Shown here: positions 17,773-26,505 of the stretch, piece after piece
How the letters are laid out: the number at the start of each line of letters is the position of its first letter
Position numbering within the stretch: position 1 is the stretch's first letter
Assembly: GCA_014695345.1 (NCBI GenBank)
Contig: JACJOC010000049.1
Location: 62,001-126,000 of the forward strand
Reading direction: 5' to 3'
DNA from: Cyanobacteria bacterium FACHB-471
GTDB taxonomy: Bacteria; Cyanobacteriota; Cyanobacteriia; Elainellales; Elainellaceae
Length of the DNA: 64,000 nt
Made by a program: the position numbers and the translations under genes
Notes under the pieces: generated by a model
The model's input: the letters and a program-made list of their open reading frames with translations, nothing else
Told to the model about the DNA's origin: nothing
Database searches by the model: none

Positions 17773-18411
17773 TCAAGCTGTTATGAACTTGCCAAAAAAT
17801 AACCAGCCCAACCAGGCGATGTAGTGAAGTGCAACAATCACCCAAAACTCAAACTGATAAGACTCCTTGCTACTTTTGTGGTGGAGTCTTCGCTGGGCTA
17901 CAAATCCTCCCAACCATCCACCTGCTAGTTCACATAAATGTAACGTCTTCCCTGTTGTTCTCCAGCTTCTTCGCTTTGCCCGAGATTTATCGTCAGCGTA
18001 TAAAGCGAAAGTTAGTAGACTCATCACAGGGTAAAGAATGAGTGGAAGCGGATTAGCGGTTGCCCAAGTAAAGTGCAATGACCCAACGAGGGGCAAAATC
18101 GACAGCAGCAATGTCTCTAATACTGGAAATGGGGAGAGAGATACATTACTGGATAGAGCCTTATTCCTTGGAGCGGTCAAAGTTGGCTTACGTCTTGCTC
18201 CTAAGATAAAAGCTTTGTGAGCGCGAAATTTACCATCTTCAGCTACAGCATAGTAGTAAATCGTGTCACCTACTTTCGGGCGGCGAGTGGAGTCTTTTAT
18301 TTGGGAAATGTGCAAGAAAATTTCTTGACTTCCATCAGCCGGTTGAATGAAACCAAAACCTTTAGCATCTTTCCAGGTTCTCAGTTGCCCTTTAACAAGA
18401 ACAGGTTCCAT
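17773..18411 (-). CDS. Cold-shock domain - DUF1294 membrane protein
   Basis: 212 residues. Residues 1-70 form a cold-shock (CSD) domain with the RNP-like motif KGFGFIQPADGSQEIFLHIS, expected to bind single-stranded nucleic acid. After a linker, residues about 100-212 are DUF1294: several hydrophobic helices (LLLSILPLVGSLHFTWA, LILYPVMSLLTFALYA), the characteristic DDKSRAKRRSWR segment and ELAGGWLGGFVAQRRLHHKS. The CSD-DUF1294 fusion is known in many bacteria; its function is not established. It would place an RNA-binding domain at the inner face of the membrane. It may be cotranscribed with cbiA. Confidence 0.88.
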   Translation of the reverse strand: MEPVLVKGQLRTWKDAKGFGFIQPADGSQEIFLHISQIKDSTRRPKVGDTIYYYAVAEDGKFRAHKAFILGARRKPTLTAPRNKALSSNVSLSPFPVLETLLLSILPLVGSLHFTWATANPLPLILYPVMSLLTFALYADDKSRAKRRSWRTTGKTLHLCELAGGWLGGFVAQRRLHHKSSKESYQFEFWVIVALHYIAWLGWLFFGKFITA

Positions 18412-18604
18412 ACAACAGCCTCATTCTATGACTATTTCAGAGTCTTCCCAGCTCAAGATCCAGATGACAACAAATTCCAATTACTGTTATAAGTCCTGAC
18501 CTCAGATATAGAGTCTTTCACCCACCTGGTAGACCCAAAGATAACTCCAGTTTGGGATCCTAAAGCTTATCTATACGAATTTTTCAACGTGAATCAGGTG
18601 AAGT

Positions 18605-19489
18605 ATGCTTGGAAATCAAATTAAGACAGCGGCTCTGTTGGGACTGCTGAGCGGACTAATTGTTTTAGTTGCTTATTATTTAGTTGGTGACGAGCAAGGA
18701 CTGTTCTTGGGGTTAGCGATCGCCGCTTTCACCAGCTTAAGTTCCTGGTATTTTTCTGACCAGGCAGCCCTAGCTTCTTATCAAGCTCAGCCCATTACCC
18801 GTGAGCAAGCGCCTGATTTGTACGACATGATTGCTAAGTTGAGCGATCGCGCAGAGATTCCCATGCCAAAGGTGTTTCTGGTGCCAACGGAGTCGCCTAA
18901 CGCCTTTGCTACAGGCCGCGATCCCAATCATGCTGCTGTTGCTGTCACACAAGGAATTCTTAACTTACTATCTCCTGAGGAGCTAGAGGGCGTTCTGGCG
19001 CACGAGCTAACTCATATTCGCAACCGCGATACCCTCACCCAAGCCGTTGCAGGAACTTTGGGAGGCGCTGTCACGTTTGTCGGACGCATCCTCACCCTCG
19101 GTGCATTGTATGGTCCCGTGACGCGAGATACCCGTCGGGGCGCAAACCCAATTGGGCTGCTATTCCTGATTGTGCTGGCTCCTCTTTCTGCTGCTCTGAT
19201 TCAGATGGCGATTTCGCGCACCCGTGAATTTGCCGCAGATTTAGGTTCAGCTCAAATTACCCAAAATCCGACGGCTTTGGCTAGTGCGTTAGAAAAGTTG
19301 GAGCAAGTCGGACACCAAATCCCGATGCACGGCAACCCAGCCATGTCGCCTTTGCTGATCGTCAATCCTCTGTCAGCAGGGGGACTGCAAACGCTATTTC
19401 GGACTCATCCTCCTACTGAGGAGCGAATTCGCCGTTTGATTGAGATGGCGCAGCAAACCCAATCTGCGGGAACACCTGCCACGGTCTAG
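18605..19489 (+). CDS. htpX: HtpX-family membrane M48 zinc metalloprotease
   Basis: 294 residues. Two N-terminal membrane helices (LLGLLSGLIVLVAYYLVG and GLFLGLAIAAFTSLSSWYF) precede the catalytic domain with HELTHIRNRDT near residue 132 (HExxH zinc motif). Further hydrophobic helices follow (VTFVGRILTLGALYG, GLLFLIVLAPLSAALIQ), then TREFAADLGSAQ with the third zinc ligand Glu, and the C-terminal FRTHPPTEERIRRL. HtpX cleaves misfolded or damaged membrane proteins; FtsH at 47553 is the other membrane quality-control protease in the window. It stops 5 bases before the convergent nei gene. Confidence 0.95.
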   Translation: MLGNQIKTAALLGLLSGLIVLVAYYLVGDEQGLFLGLAIAAFTSLSSWYFSDQAALASYQAQPITREQAPDLYDMIAKLSDRAEIPMPKVFLVPTESPNAFATGRDPNHAAVAVTQGILNLLSPEELEGVLAHELTHIRNRDTLTQAVAGTLGGAVTFVGRILTLGALYGPVTRDTRRGANPIGLLFLIVLAPLSAALIQMAISRTREFAADLGSAQITQNPTALASALEKLEQVGHQIPMHGNPAMSPLLIVNPLSAGGLQTLFRTHPPTEERIRRLIEMAQQTQSAGTPATV

Positions 19490-19494
19490 GAATA

Positions 19495-20319
19495 TTAGTC
19501 GTAGGGCTGGCAGGTGGGACAGTAATAATATCGCCGCCCACCTGAAAATTCTTTAACGATCGCTGTTCCACAGATGTAGCAGGGCTCGTCGGCTCGGTTA
19601 AACACGTAGTGGCGGTATTCGTTGCGTTTTTGCCCCTGGGCTTTAAGTTGGGCGACAAGCTTAAGTCCATTCGTAATCCCGCCTGTTTGATAAGACTGAC
19701 GGCTGACGGAGAGGACAGCCTCTGCCAGGCCAGCAATCTGTTCAGAAGAACAGTCGGTGGGACGGCGAGTGGGATAGATTTTAGCGACAAACAATACTTC
19801 ACTGCGAAGGTAGTTGCCCAGTCCACAGAAAAAGCCCTGATCGAGCAATAGAGAAATAAAGCTGCGACGGTAGAAGCGTTTGTCGTGGAGGCGGGCGATC
19901 GCCTGCTCAACCGTAGTCGCTTCATCCAGGACATCGAGTCCCAATTTGCTCAGAAACGGATGAATCAGGATCTCAGGTTCGGTCAAAACTTCGATATCAG
20001 AAGCACTGTAAAGCAGGGCTGACTTCTTCTCGTTGTGGATGGCAAGCCGAAGCTGACGGTTTGTCGCGGGATAGGAATGGGCGGCTCTGATCACCCATTT
20101 GCCATAAAGCTGATTGTGGCTATAGATGCTCAGTTGGTTGTCAAAGCCAATTAGCATAGCTTTGCCTTTGGCAGTCACCGATACAACCTTTCGTTCCACT
20201 AGCTTTGATTCGTAAGGCTTGAGCCGCTCAAAGGCAAAGAAGATCTCAGTAACGGGGCGATCGCCAATTGCTTTTGCAATCTGGTCAGCCGCCCGCTTGA
20301 TTTCTGGACCCTCCGGCAT
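19495..20319 (-). CDS. nei: Endonuclease VIII-type DNA glycosylase/AP lyase
   Basis: 274 residues. It starts MPEGPEIKRAADQI: Pro2 is the Schiff-base nucleophile and Glu3 the catalytic acid of the Fpg/Nei family, and VTAKGKAML carries the conserved Lys. The pattern LYSHNQLYGKWVI and SALLYSASDIEVL is Nei-like rather than MutM-like. The helix-two-turn-helix is around LLDQGFFCGLGNYLRSEVLF and the C-terminal zinc finger is CYICG ... YYCPTC. The enzyme removes oxidised pyrimidines and nicks the abasic site. Its ATG directly follows the hisB stop TAG (20320), so the two genes are translationally linked. Confidence 0.95.
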   Translation of the reverse strand: MPEGPEIKRAADQIAKAIGDRPVTEIFFAFERLKPYESKLVERKVVSVTAKGKAMLIGFDNQLSIYSHNQLYGKWVIRAAHSYPATNRQLRLAIHNEKKSALLYSASDIEVLTEPEILIHPFLSKLGLDVLDEATTVEQAIARLHDKRFYRRSFISLLLDQGFFCGLGNYLRSEVLFVAKIYPTRRPTDCSSEQIAGLAEAVLSVSRQSYQTGGITNGLKLVAQLKAQGQKRNEYRHYVFNRADEPCYICGTAIVKEFSGGRRYYYCPTCQPYD

Positions 20320-20970
20320 CTACAGCACGCCTTTAGAACTGGGAATGGTATGCGCTCGGCGGGGATCAACTTCGACTGCCATTCGCACCGCCCGTGCAAA
20401 CGCCTTAAAGGTCGCCTCAATGATGTGATGAGAATTAATCCCGTCCAATTGGCGAATGTGTAGCGTCATTTGAGAATGGTTGACGATCGCCACAAAAAAT
20501 TCGCGCACCAGTTGCGTATCGTAAGTGCCAACTCGCTCTGTGGGAATTTCCAACCCGTAGCTGAGGTGGGGGCGTCCAGAGAAATCTAGCGTGACCTGAA
20601 CTAGCGCTTCATCAAGGGGAGCAAGGAAATGCCCGAAGCGGACAATGCCTTTGCGATCGCCCAACGCCTTTGCTAAAGCTTGCCCCAGCGTGATTCCCAC
20701 GTCTTCGTTGGTGTGGTGGTCGTCAATTTCCAGGTCGCCTGTTGCCTGCACATCCAGATCAATCAAACCGTGTGAGGAAATCTGGTGCAACATGTGATCC
20801 AGAAATGGGATTCCCGTTGCTGCCGAACAAGTTCCCTGTCCATCCAGGTTCAGGCTTACGTGTACGTCCGTCTCACCCGTTTTTCGGCTAACGGAGGCTG
20901 TCCGAGCAGGCAATTCTAAATCGAAAGAAGGCGTGCGCTTTTCTGCGGCAGCGGAGTTACGGGTTTGCAT
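20320..20970 (-). CDS. hisB: Imidazoleglycerol-phosphate dehydratase
   Basis: 216 residues, the monofunctional HisB type without a phosphatase domain. It dehydrates imidazole-glycerol phosphate to imidazole-acetol phosphate in histidine synthesis, using two manganese ions. Metal-binding motifs are visible: [25 protein letters not shown] and the C-terminal [14 protein letters not shown]; the core [12 protein letters not shown] is also typical. The true start could be at MQTRNS as given; the first 25 residues are a variable tail. It is followed without gap by nei. No other his genes lie in the window. Confidence 0.97.
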   Translation of the reverse strand: MQTRNSAAAEKRTPSFDLELPARTASVSRKTGETDVHVSLNLDGQGTCSAATGIPFLDHMLHQISSHGLIDLDVQATGDLEIDDHHTNEDVGITLGQALAKALGDRKGIVRFGHFLAPLDEALVQVTLDFSGRPHLSYGLEIPTERVGTYDTQLVREFFVAIVNHSQMTLHIRQLDGINSHHIIEATFKAFARAVRMAVEVDPRRAHTIPSSKGVL

Positions 20971-21037
20971 GAACCTGAGCCAAGTTTGCTAATTATTCAA
21001 ACTCATTCATTGTAAAGCCATCCCCTGTATCTTGAGC

Positions 21038-22165
21038 TTAAAGCTGATCAAGCTGGCTTTTCAGCTTTTCCAGTTCATCGTCAATCACTGCACAGTTGGA
21101 AGGAGCATTTGAGGCTTCAGAACTGGGAGACTGCAATTGGGATGTCCGAGCAGACCCCATTAGCTGTGCTTTCATTGCTGCCAGTTCATCATCTACATCA
21201 ATGCCTAACTCTAGCGCTGCAAATTGACTCTCCAGATCAGTTCCGGCAAGTTCTGCTGCTGCCTGCGAACGTGCCTCCAGTTGCAGCACTTTCTCCTCCA
21301 TTCGCTCAAATGCCCCCATTGCACCACTGGTATGTAGTCGCCCATTTGCCATAGCGGCCGCGATCTGCGCCTTCAAGTTGGTTCGCATCGCTTTTGCCTC
21401 AGAGATTTTGGCTTCTAAAAGGGTCAGATTTCGCTTCAGGTTTTTAACGGAGGCGGGTTCTTGATCGAGTTGAGCTTCAAGACTGCTGAGAATCCCGGAG
21501 TGCATCTTCTTGCGGCTCAGAGCCTCCCCTGCCAGATACTCGTCTCCTTTTTTCAGGGCAAGTTGTGCCCGTTGTTGCCATTTATTGACTTCAAGTTGCG
21601 CCTTTTCGTACTGCTGTTGAAGTTGCCTTTGGCTAGCCATTACATGGGCGATTGCTTGGCGTGCTTTCTTCGAATCTGCTTCCATCTGCTCGATCGCACT
21701 ATCCAAAAGCTTCTCGGGATCGATGCCTTGCTGAAGCAGACGATTTAAGCCCACTAAACCCAGTCCAACTACGGCTCCACCTGCTGCCATTGAGGCCATG
21801 CCAACACCGATCGCACTTCCACTAATGGCTACACCTACGCCTCCAATCGCTGCTGATGTTGCTGCACCTGCTGCTGCTCCAATTGCCGCAGCATTGGCAG
21901 AGGAAGCATCATTTTCAAGAAGCGATCGCAATGCTTCATAAAGGGCTGCACCCGTTAACGCACCAACGGCAGCAAGTGGAACGGCACCAAGACTGTAGCC
22001 TGTCCCACCTGCTAATATTCCAACCTTGCCAATAGAAGCACCTGTAACTGCTCCTCCAGCAGTTAGGGTAGTTCCCTCGTTCAGGTAAATTTTCTTGCAA
22101 TCCCCTTCATTGGAGTTCCGATTAGCTCGAACTACTCGGCTAACACGATCGAATAACTGCCCCAT
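21038..22165 (-). CDS. PspA/IM30-like protein with inserted Gly/Ala-rich domain
   Basis: 375 residues. The first 18 residues (MGQLFDRVSRVVRANRNS) look like the membrane-binding helix 0 of PspA/Vipp1. In ordinary family members this is followed within about ten residues by the DPEKxL start of the coiled-coil hairpin. Here about 120 residues intervene (roughly 19-145), rich in Gly and Ala with GxxxG-like spacing, e.g. GAVTGASIGKVGILAGGTG and ATSAAIGGVGVAISGSAIGV. PspA sequence then resumes with DPEKLLDSAIEQMEADSKKA, the long charged coiled coil (about 150-290) and a C-terminal part to DELEKLKSQLDQL. PspA/Vipp1 proteins belong to the ESCRT-III superfamily and remodel or protect membranes. The insert may be a membrane-embedded glycine-zipper hairpin (inference). 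It is monocistronic, between hisB and fabI. Confidence 0.8.
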   Translation of the reverse strand: MGQLFDRVSRVVRANRNSNEGDCKKIYLNEGTTLTAGGAVTGASIGKVGILAGGTGYSLGAVPLAAVGALTGAALYEALRSLLENDASSANAAAIGAAAGAATSAAIGGVGVAISGSAIGVGMASMAAGGAVVGLGLVGLNRLLQQGIDPEKLLDSAIEQMEADSKKARQAIAHVMASQRQLQQQYEKAQLEVNKWQQRAQLALKKGDEYLAGEALSRKKMHSGILSSLEAQLDQEPASVKNLKRNLTLLEAKISEAKAMRTNLKAQIAAAMANGRLHTSGAMGAFERMEEKVLQLEARSQAAAELAGTDLESQFAALELGIDVDDELAAMKAQLMGSARTSQLQSPSSEASNAPSNCAVIDDELEKLKSQLDQL

Positions 22166-22341
22166 AATGCTCTATGCCTCATCGTGTTTTTGCTGGCACC
22201 TGCCAACAACACTCCAAGACTAAGCGCAACTAACTTTGAACGTTTAGTGGAGATTACGCAAGTTCTTTTAATCTTCAGATTCTTTTCAGTCTGAAGCTCC
22301 ACCCAATACAAGAAATTCAAGGTCTAACAAACTTTGTTAGC

Positions 22342-23118
22342 CTACATTCCCATGATGGCGTAGCCAGAATCAACGTAGAGAACCTGACCCGTAATGCCGC
22401 TGGAGAGGTCGCTTGCGAGGAAAGCAGCCGTATTGCCGACTTCGGTTTGGGTGACGGTGCGGCGTAGGGGGGCAATTTCTTCAACGTGGTGAATCATGTC
22501 TAGAATTCCACCAACGGCTGAAGAAGCCAGGGTGCGGATTGGGCCAGCAGAGATGGCATTCACGCGAATGTTTTGGGGTCCGAGTTCTGCGGCGAGATAG
22601 CGGACATTCATTTCCAGAGCTGCTTTGGCGATTCCCATAACGTTGTAGTTGGGAATGACGCGAACACCGCCCAGATAGGTCAACGTGATGATGCTGCCGC
22701 CTTCGGTCATAAGGGGGCTAGCGGCGCGGCTAAGCTGCACCAGTGAGTAGGCGCTAACGTCCATCGCCAGGTTGAATCCATCGCGGCTAGTTTTGCTGAA
22801 GCCGCCGGTCAGGTCATCTTTGTTGGCAAAGGCGAGGCAGTGAATCAAAATGTCGAGCTTGCCCCATTTCTCCCCAACGGTTTTAAAGGTCGACTCGATC
22901 TGCTCATCGTTCTGCACGTCGCAAGGCAAGAACAAGCTGGGTTGGAGCGGCTCTACCAGTTCTGCCACTTTCTTTTCATACCGTCCCTTTTCGTCGGGCA
23001 GAAAGGTCACGCCCAGGTTGGCTCCAGCTTGATGAAGCTGTTGGGCGATTCCCCAGGCGATCGAGCGGTTGTTGGCGATGCCTGTGACGAGAGCGTTTTT
23101 GCCAGTCAAGTTCAGCAT
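22342..23118 (-). CDS. fabI: Enoyl-[acyl-carrier-protein] reductase (NADH)
   Basis: 258 residues from the ATG at 23118 (an upstream TTG at 23151 is less likely because homologues start MLxLxGKNALVTGIANN). FabI makes the last reduction in each fatty-acid elongation cycle, using NADH. The dinucleotide fold starts GKNALVTGIANNRSIAWGIA, with ILIHCLAFANKDDLTG downstream; the catalytic Tyr-x6-Lys is in YNVMGIAKAALEMN, and the C-terminus has RVNAISAGPIRTLAS and VLYVDSGYAIMG. It is expected to be cytoplasmic and tetrameric. The gene lies divergent to ntcA across a 380-base spacer. Confidence 0.97.
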   Translation of the reverse strand: MLNLTGKNALVTGIANNRSIAWGIAQQLHQAGANLGVTFLPDEKGRYEKKVAELVEPLQPSLFLPCDVQNDEQIESTFKTVGEKWGKLDILIHCLAFANKDDLTGGFSKTSRDGFNLAMDVSAYSLVQLSRAASPLMTEGGSIITLTYLGGVRVIPNYNVMGIAKAALEMNVRYLAAELGPQNIRVNAISAGPIRTLASSAVGGILDMIHHVEEIAPLRRTVTQTEVGNTAAFLASDLSSGITGQVLYVDSGYAIMGM

Positions 23119-23368
23119 GAGAATCTGTGAAAAATCTTTATTTAGGCGCAACTAGGAGAATACTGGAAAACTAGGATCTAAGGATAGAGGATTCGTTTTG
23201 GTGTGGTCGTTTCACTTTAGGGCGATCGCCTTGTATCGTAGATAACACAAGCCTTTCGAGTCCCTTCATCAAAGCTCAAACCTGGCTTAATTTTGAACAA
23301 GTTCAGCGCTACCGACGCAAAGTTATGTGGATTTACTGAGGGACTTTCGATACAGGTTGGCAGATTTT

Positions 23369-23382
23369 GTATCGTCGTGTAC
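23369..23382 (+). promoter_or_regulatory. NtcA-binding site (GTA-N8-TAC) upstream of ntcA
   Basis: The sequence gtatcgtcgtgtac matches the NtcA palindrome GTAN8TAC exactly and is followed by an A-run. It lies 115 bases before the ntcA start; a possible -10 (tagtgt, 23408-23413) is 25 bases downstream, near the class II spacing. Autoregulation of ntcA through such a site is established in other cyanobacteria. The rest of the 23119-23497 spacer holds the divergent fabI promoter and a HIP1-like site near 23222. Confidence 0.75.
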
Positions 23383-23497
23383 AAAAAACAGTCTCGCAGT
23401 TAAGTTTTAGTGTTCTAAAGTCAGAGATCTCTCACAGGAAGCAGGGGATCTATGCATGACCTGATTCAGTCTATACGACAGTGGGTAGGGCGAGGGT

Positions 23498-24172
23498 ATG
23501 GTAGTGACGCAAGATAGACCACCGCTAGCGAATGTATTTCGGCAGCTGAGTGGCGGGGCTTTTCCGCCTGTGGTGGAGTCGTTTGATCGAAGTAAGACTA
23601 TTTTCTTTCCGGGTGATCCCGCTGAGCGCGTCTATTTTTTGCTCAAAGGAGCCGTGAAGCTGTCCAGAGTCTACGAGGCTGGAGAGGAAATTACGGTTGC
23701 TCTGCTGCGAGAAAACAGCGTGTTTGGCGTATTGTCTCTAATCACGGGACATCGCTCTGATCGGTTTTACCACGCCGTTGCTTTTACACCTGTTGATTTG
23801 CTTTCGGTTCCAATTGAGCAGGTTGAGAAGGCGCTGAAAGATAACCCTGAGCTGTCGATGCTGATGCTCCAGGGACTTTCATCTCGGATTCTGCAAACCG
23901 AGATGATGATCGAAACGCTGGCACACCGAGATATGGGTTCTCGGCTGGTGAGTTTCCTGCTGATTCTTTGCCGCGACTTTGGCATGCCCAGCCCGGATGG
24001 GATCACGATTGACCTGAAGTTGTCGCATCAGGCGATCGCCGAGGCAATTGGTTCTACCCGCGTGACAGTAACTCGTCTGCTAGGTGACCTGCGGCAAGAT
24101 AAGATGATATCTATCCACAAAAAGAAAATTACCGTTCATAATCCTGTTGCCCTTAGCCAGCAATTTACTTAA
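23498..24172 (+). CDS. ntcA: Global nitrogen regulator NtcA (CRP family)
   Basis: 224 residues, the canonical length. Residues about 30-130 form the cyclic-nucleotide-like beta roll ([20 protein letters not shown]), which in NtcA binds 2-oxoglutarate; a long dimer helix follows ([20 protein letters not shown]), then the winged helix-turn-helix with [20 protein letters not shown]. NtcA activates nitrogen-assimilation genes when 2-oxoglutarate is high and needs PipX for full activity. A perfect NtcA box lies upstream, implying autoregulation. The start GTATGGTAGTG places ATG at 23498; no strong SD is seen. Confidence 0.98.
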   Translation: MVVTQDRPPLANVFRQLSGGAFPPVVESFDRSKTIFFPGDPAERVYFLLKGAVKLSRVYEAGEEITVALLRENSVFGVLSLITGHRSDRFYHAVAFTPVDLLSVPIEQVEKALKDNPELSMLMLQGLSSRILQTEMMIETLAHRDMGSRLVSFLLILCRDFGMPSPDGITIDLKLSHQAIAEAIGSTRVTVTRLLGDLRQDKMISIHKKKITVHNPVALSQQFT

Positions 24173-24241
24173 GTCAACGCATCGACTCGTTCACCTCGTT
24201 CAGAATGCAGTAGGCTGTATCTGGACTGTTTCTAACCAGCG

Positions 24242-25738
24242 ATGACCGCTCAGTTAGTCCTGATTGCAGCAATTTTAGTACTGGGGGGGGTGATCGCCAC
24301 GGTGGGCGATCGCCTTGGGATGCGGGTGGGTAAAGCTCGGCTGACCCTGTTTAACCTGCGCCCCCGACAGACTGCAACGATTGTTACCGTTCTCACAGGT
24401 AGCGTTATTTCTGCTTCTACTTTTGCGCTCCTGTTTGCCTTGAGTGAGCAGCTTCGTCGCGGTATTTTCGACTATGAAGAAATTCAAGAGAACTTAACTA
24501 CTGCCCGCCAAGACCTGGAAGAGGTGAGCGAGGAAAAGCAGCAAATTGAGACTCAACGAGATCAGGCAATTGAGCAACAAATGGCTGCCCGGAGGCGACT
24601 GCGACAGATTAATCGGGATTTGGAAGCGGCGATTGCCCGTCAAGCCGGAACCGCTGCTCAACTTAACCAGGCTCAAAACCAACTTAACCAAACTCAGCGC
24701 CAACTGGGTCAGATCCGTTCTAGTTTTGAGCAGGCCCGTGTTCAACTGGGTCGGGTCACACAGCAGGCAAATAGCCTCCGGTCAGAAATTCGGGAGCTTC
24801 AGGTTGGGCGGCAGCAGTTAATTCGACAGCGAGAAGAAGAATTAGCGCTGCGGGATCAGGCGATTGCCGAACGGGAAGAACTGCTGCGTCAACTCGAAGC
24901 CCAAAGAACATTCCTCGTTCGAGAGGTGCAATCTCTTGAGCGAGAGTTTCAAGGCTTACGCCAGGGCAACGTTGCTCTCCTGCGGAATCAAGCTCTTGTA
25001 TCTCGTGCCTTTCGCATTGTTGATCCGGCTGTCGCGCCTCAGGTAATTTATCAACTATTGCTAGAGGCTAATCGAGTCGCAGTCCAAGAAATCTTACCTG
25101 ATGCAGATAACTTAGATCAGCAAGTCATCGATATTACAAATGCTGAGGTTGAGCGTTTAGTCAGTCAAATTCGGGATGGACAGGAATACGTTGTGCGGAT
25201 TCTTTCGGCAGGCAACTATGTCGTGGGAGAACCGTGTGTCGTAGCTGGGGAATCCTGTATTCAGGTGTTTGCGGCTGCCACCCCCAATCAGGTTGTATTT
25301 TTAGATGGAGAAATTGTAGCGTCCGTTTCTGTCAATCCATCCGCTGCCACGGACGAAGAACTGCTTGACCGAATTAGGCTATTGGCAGCGGCCTCCCAGT
25401 TTCGGGCCAGGCAGGCAGGCATATTGCTCGATATCCCTCAAATTGCAGATGGTCGAACTCAAACTTTGATCAACTTTCTGCGGCAGGTAAAGCAATACAA
25501 TCAACCTGTTGAGATCCAGGCGATCGCCTCAGACATCACCTATACTGCGGGTCCAGTTAGGTTAGAGCTAGTTGCAGTTCGAGACGGTCAGGTTTTATTT
25601 GGGACAGAGCAATCATCGCCCTTATTCGTTCCACAACAACCTGATTCGCAGCCGCCCAGACTAGAACAGCCTGCCCCTAACCCAAGCAATTTAGACCGGA
25701 ACAATTCAGATCGGAATAATCAGGAACAGTTCAACTGA
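24242..25738 (+). CDS. DUF3084 coiled-coil membrane protein
   Basis: 498 residues. Two N-terminal hydrophobic helices (LVLIAAILVLGGVIATVGD and IVTVLTGSVISASTFALLFA) flank RLGMRVGKARLTLFNLRPRQ, which is typical of DUF3084. A long Gln/Arg/Glu-rich coiled coil covers about 80-245, and a globular domain about 255-460 is followed by a Pro/Asn-rich tail. The protein is probably anchored in a membrane with a long coil. Function unknown; the family is widespread in cyanobacteria. Eight consecutive G at 24283-24290 encode part of the first helix (LGGV). The stop TGA abuts the ATG of the RuvX-like gene, so the two are coupled. Confidence 0.9.
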   Translation: MTAQLVLIAAILVLGGVIATVGDRLGMRVGKARLTLFNLRPRQTATIVTVLTGSVISASTFALLFALSEQLRRGIFDYEEIQENLTTARQDLEEVSEEKQQIETQRDQAIEQQMAARRRLRQINRDLEAAIARQAGTAAQLNQAQNQLNQTQRQLGQIRSSFEQARVQLGRVTQQANSLRSEIRELQVGRQQLIRQREEELALRDQAIAEREELLRQLEAQRTFLVREVQSLEREFQGLRQGNVALLRNQALVSRAFRIVDPAVAPQVIYQLLLEANRVAVQEILPDADNLDQQVIDITNAEVERLVSQIRDGQEYVVRILSAGNYVVGEPCVVAGESCIQVFAAATPNQVVFLDGEIVASVSVNPSAATDEELLDRIRLLAAASQFRARQAGILLDIPQIADGRTQTLINFLRQVKQYNQPVEIQAIASDITYTAGPVRLELVAVRDGQVLFGTEQSSPLFVPQQPDSQPPRLEQPAPNPSNLDRNNSDRNNQEQFN

Positions 25739-26206
25739 ATGAATTCTCGCAGGTTTTATTCTTCAAACCGCATGGTATCCCCGTTCTTTGACTCCAGTCA
25801 GCCAGCTATTTTGGGTTTTGATCCCGGTCGCCAAAAGTGTGGTGTAGCAGTCATGGGGCTAGACCGCAGCCTCTTCTATTGTGAGGTGATCCCCGCAGAG
25901 GAGGCGATCGCCACCATTCAATCGTTACGCCAACAGTTTCCGATTTCGATTCTAGTGATGGGCGATCAAACCAGTTCTAAAGAGTGGAAGCAAAAGCTCG
26001 GTAGCAGTTTGTCAGAACCCCTGCGAATCGTCATGGTAGATGAGCGGTTTAGCACCCTGGAAGCTCGCGATCGCTACTGGCAAATGTATCCACCCAAAGG
26101 TTTATCTCGCCTTCTACCACAGGGTATTCGTACCCTCCCCCGCCCAATCGACGACATTGTAGCGATTCTCTTAATCGAGCGCTATTTGGGCAGGTTGACG
26201 GCTTAG
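25739..26206 (+). CDS. RuvX/YqgF-like RNase H-fold nuclease
   Basis: 155 residues. The core begins after a variable leader of about 22 residues: AILGFDPGRQKCGVAVMG holds the DxGxxxxG(V) signature of the RuvC-like/YqgF RNase H fold; ISILVMGDQTSSKEWK, IVMVDERFSTLEARDRYW and the C-terminal DDIVAILLIERYL carry the remaining conserved acidic residues. Members process pre-16S rRNA ends or act as Holliday-junction resolvases. The sequence is more diverged than typical RuvX. It starts immediately after the DUF3084 stop; this linkage recurs in cyanobacteria and suggests co-expression. Confidence 0.85.
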   Translation: MNSRRFYSSNRMVSPFFDSSQPAILGFDPGRQKCGVAVMGLDRSLFYCEVIPAEEAIATIQSLRQQFPISILVMGDQTSSKEWKQKLGSSLSEPLRIVMVDERFSTLEARDRYWQMYPPKGLSRLLPQGIRTLPRPIDDIVAILLIERYLGRLTA

Positions 26207-26210
26207 GCGG

Positions 26211-26474
26211 TTAAATCTCTGCCCGAATCGTAAACGAATAATCCCCACCTGGCTCAAGCTGGTAGTCACATTTTTCTAGGAAGCGACCTAGTGGTTCTTG
26301 AATCAGCGCTCTGCCCAGAGAAGGCTCAACGGATAGCTCTCCTCGGTTAAAGCGCCACTGAAACTGCCACTGATAATCACTTGCTGTCACCTCACCTTCA
26401 ATTCTGCCCTGTTGCCAAGACTGGTGAGTGATGCGGACATAGGCAGTCGTTTCAGGTAGACGCTTGGAACTCAC
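26211..26474 (-). CDS. DUF3146-like small protein
   Basis: 87 residues starting at GTG 26474. The sequence is mainly beta-forming (TAYVRITHQSWQQGRIEGEV, YQWQFQWRFNRGELSV) with a basic and acidic mix and no membrane segment. It fits the cyanobacterial DUF3146 family in size and in the central QWQFQWRFxRGEL pattern; function is unknown. It ends 5 bases beyond the stop of the convergent RuvX-like gene and lies downstream of another small conserved gene on the same strand. Confidence 0.75.
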   Translation of the reverse strand: MSSKRLPETTAYVRITHQSWQQGRIEGEVTASDYQWQFQWRFNRGELSVEPSLGRALIQEPLGRFLEKCDYQLEPGGDYSFTIRAEI

Positions 26475-26505
26475 AGTTACTTCTATTTCCTACTTGAGCT
26501 ATTTC

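Noticed and set aside
22132-22320. 62-codon minus-strand frame upstream of the PspA-like gene
   Set aside because: It overlaps the PspA-like start in another frame and its composition is unlike a protein; no ribosome-binding site.
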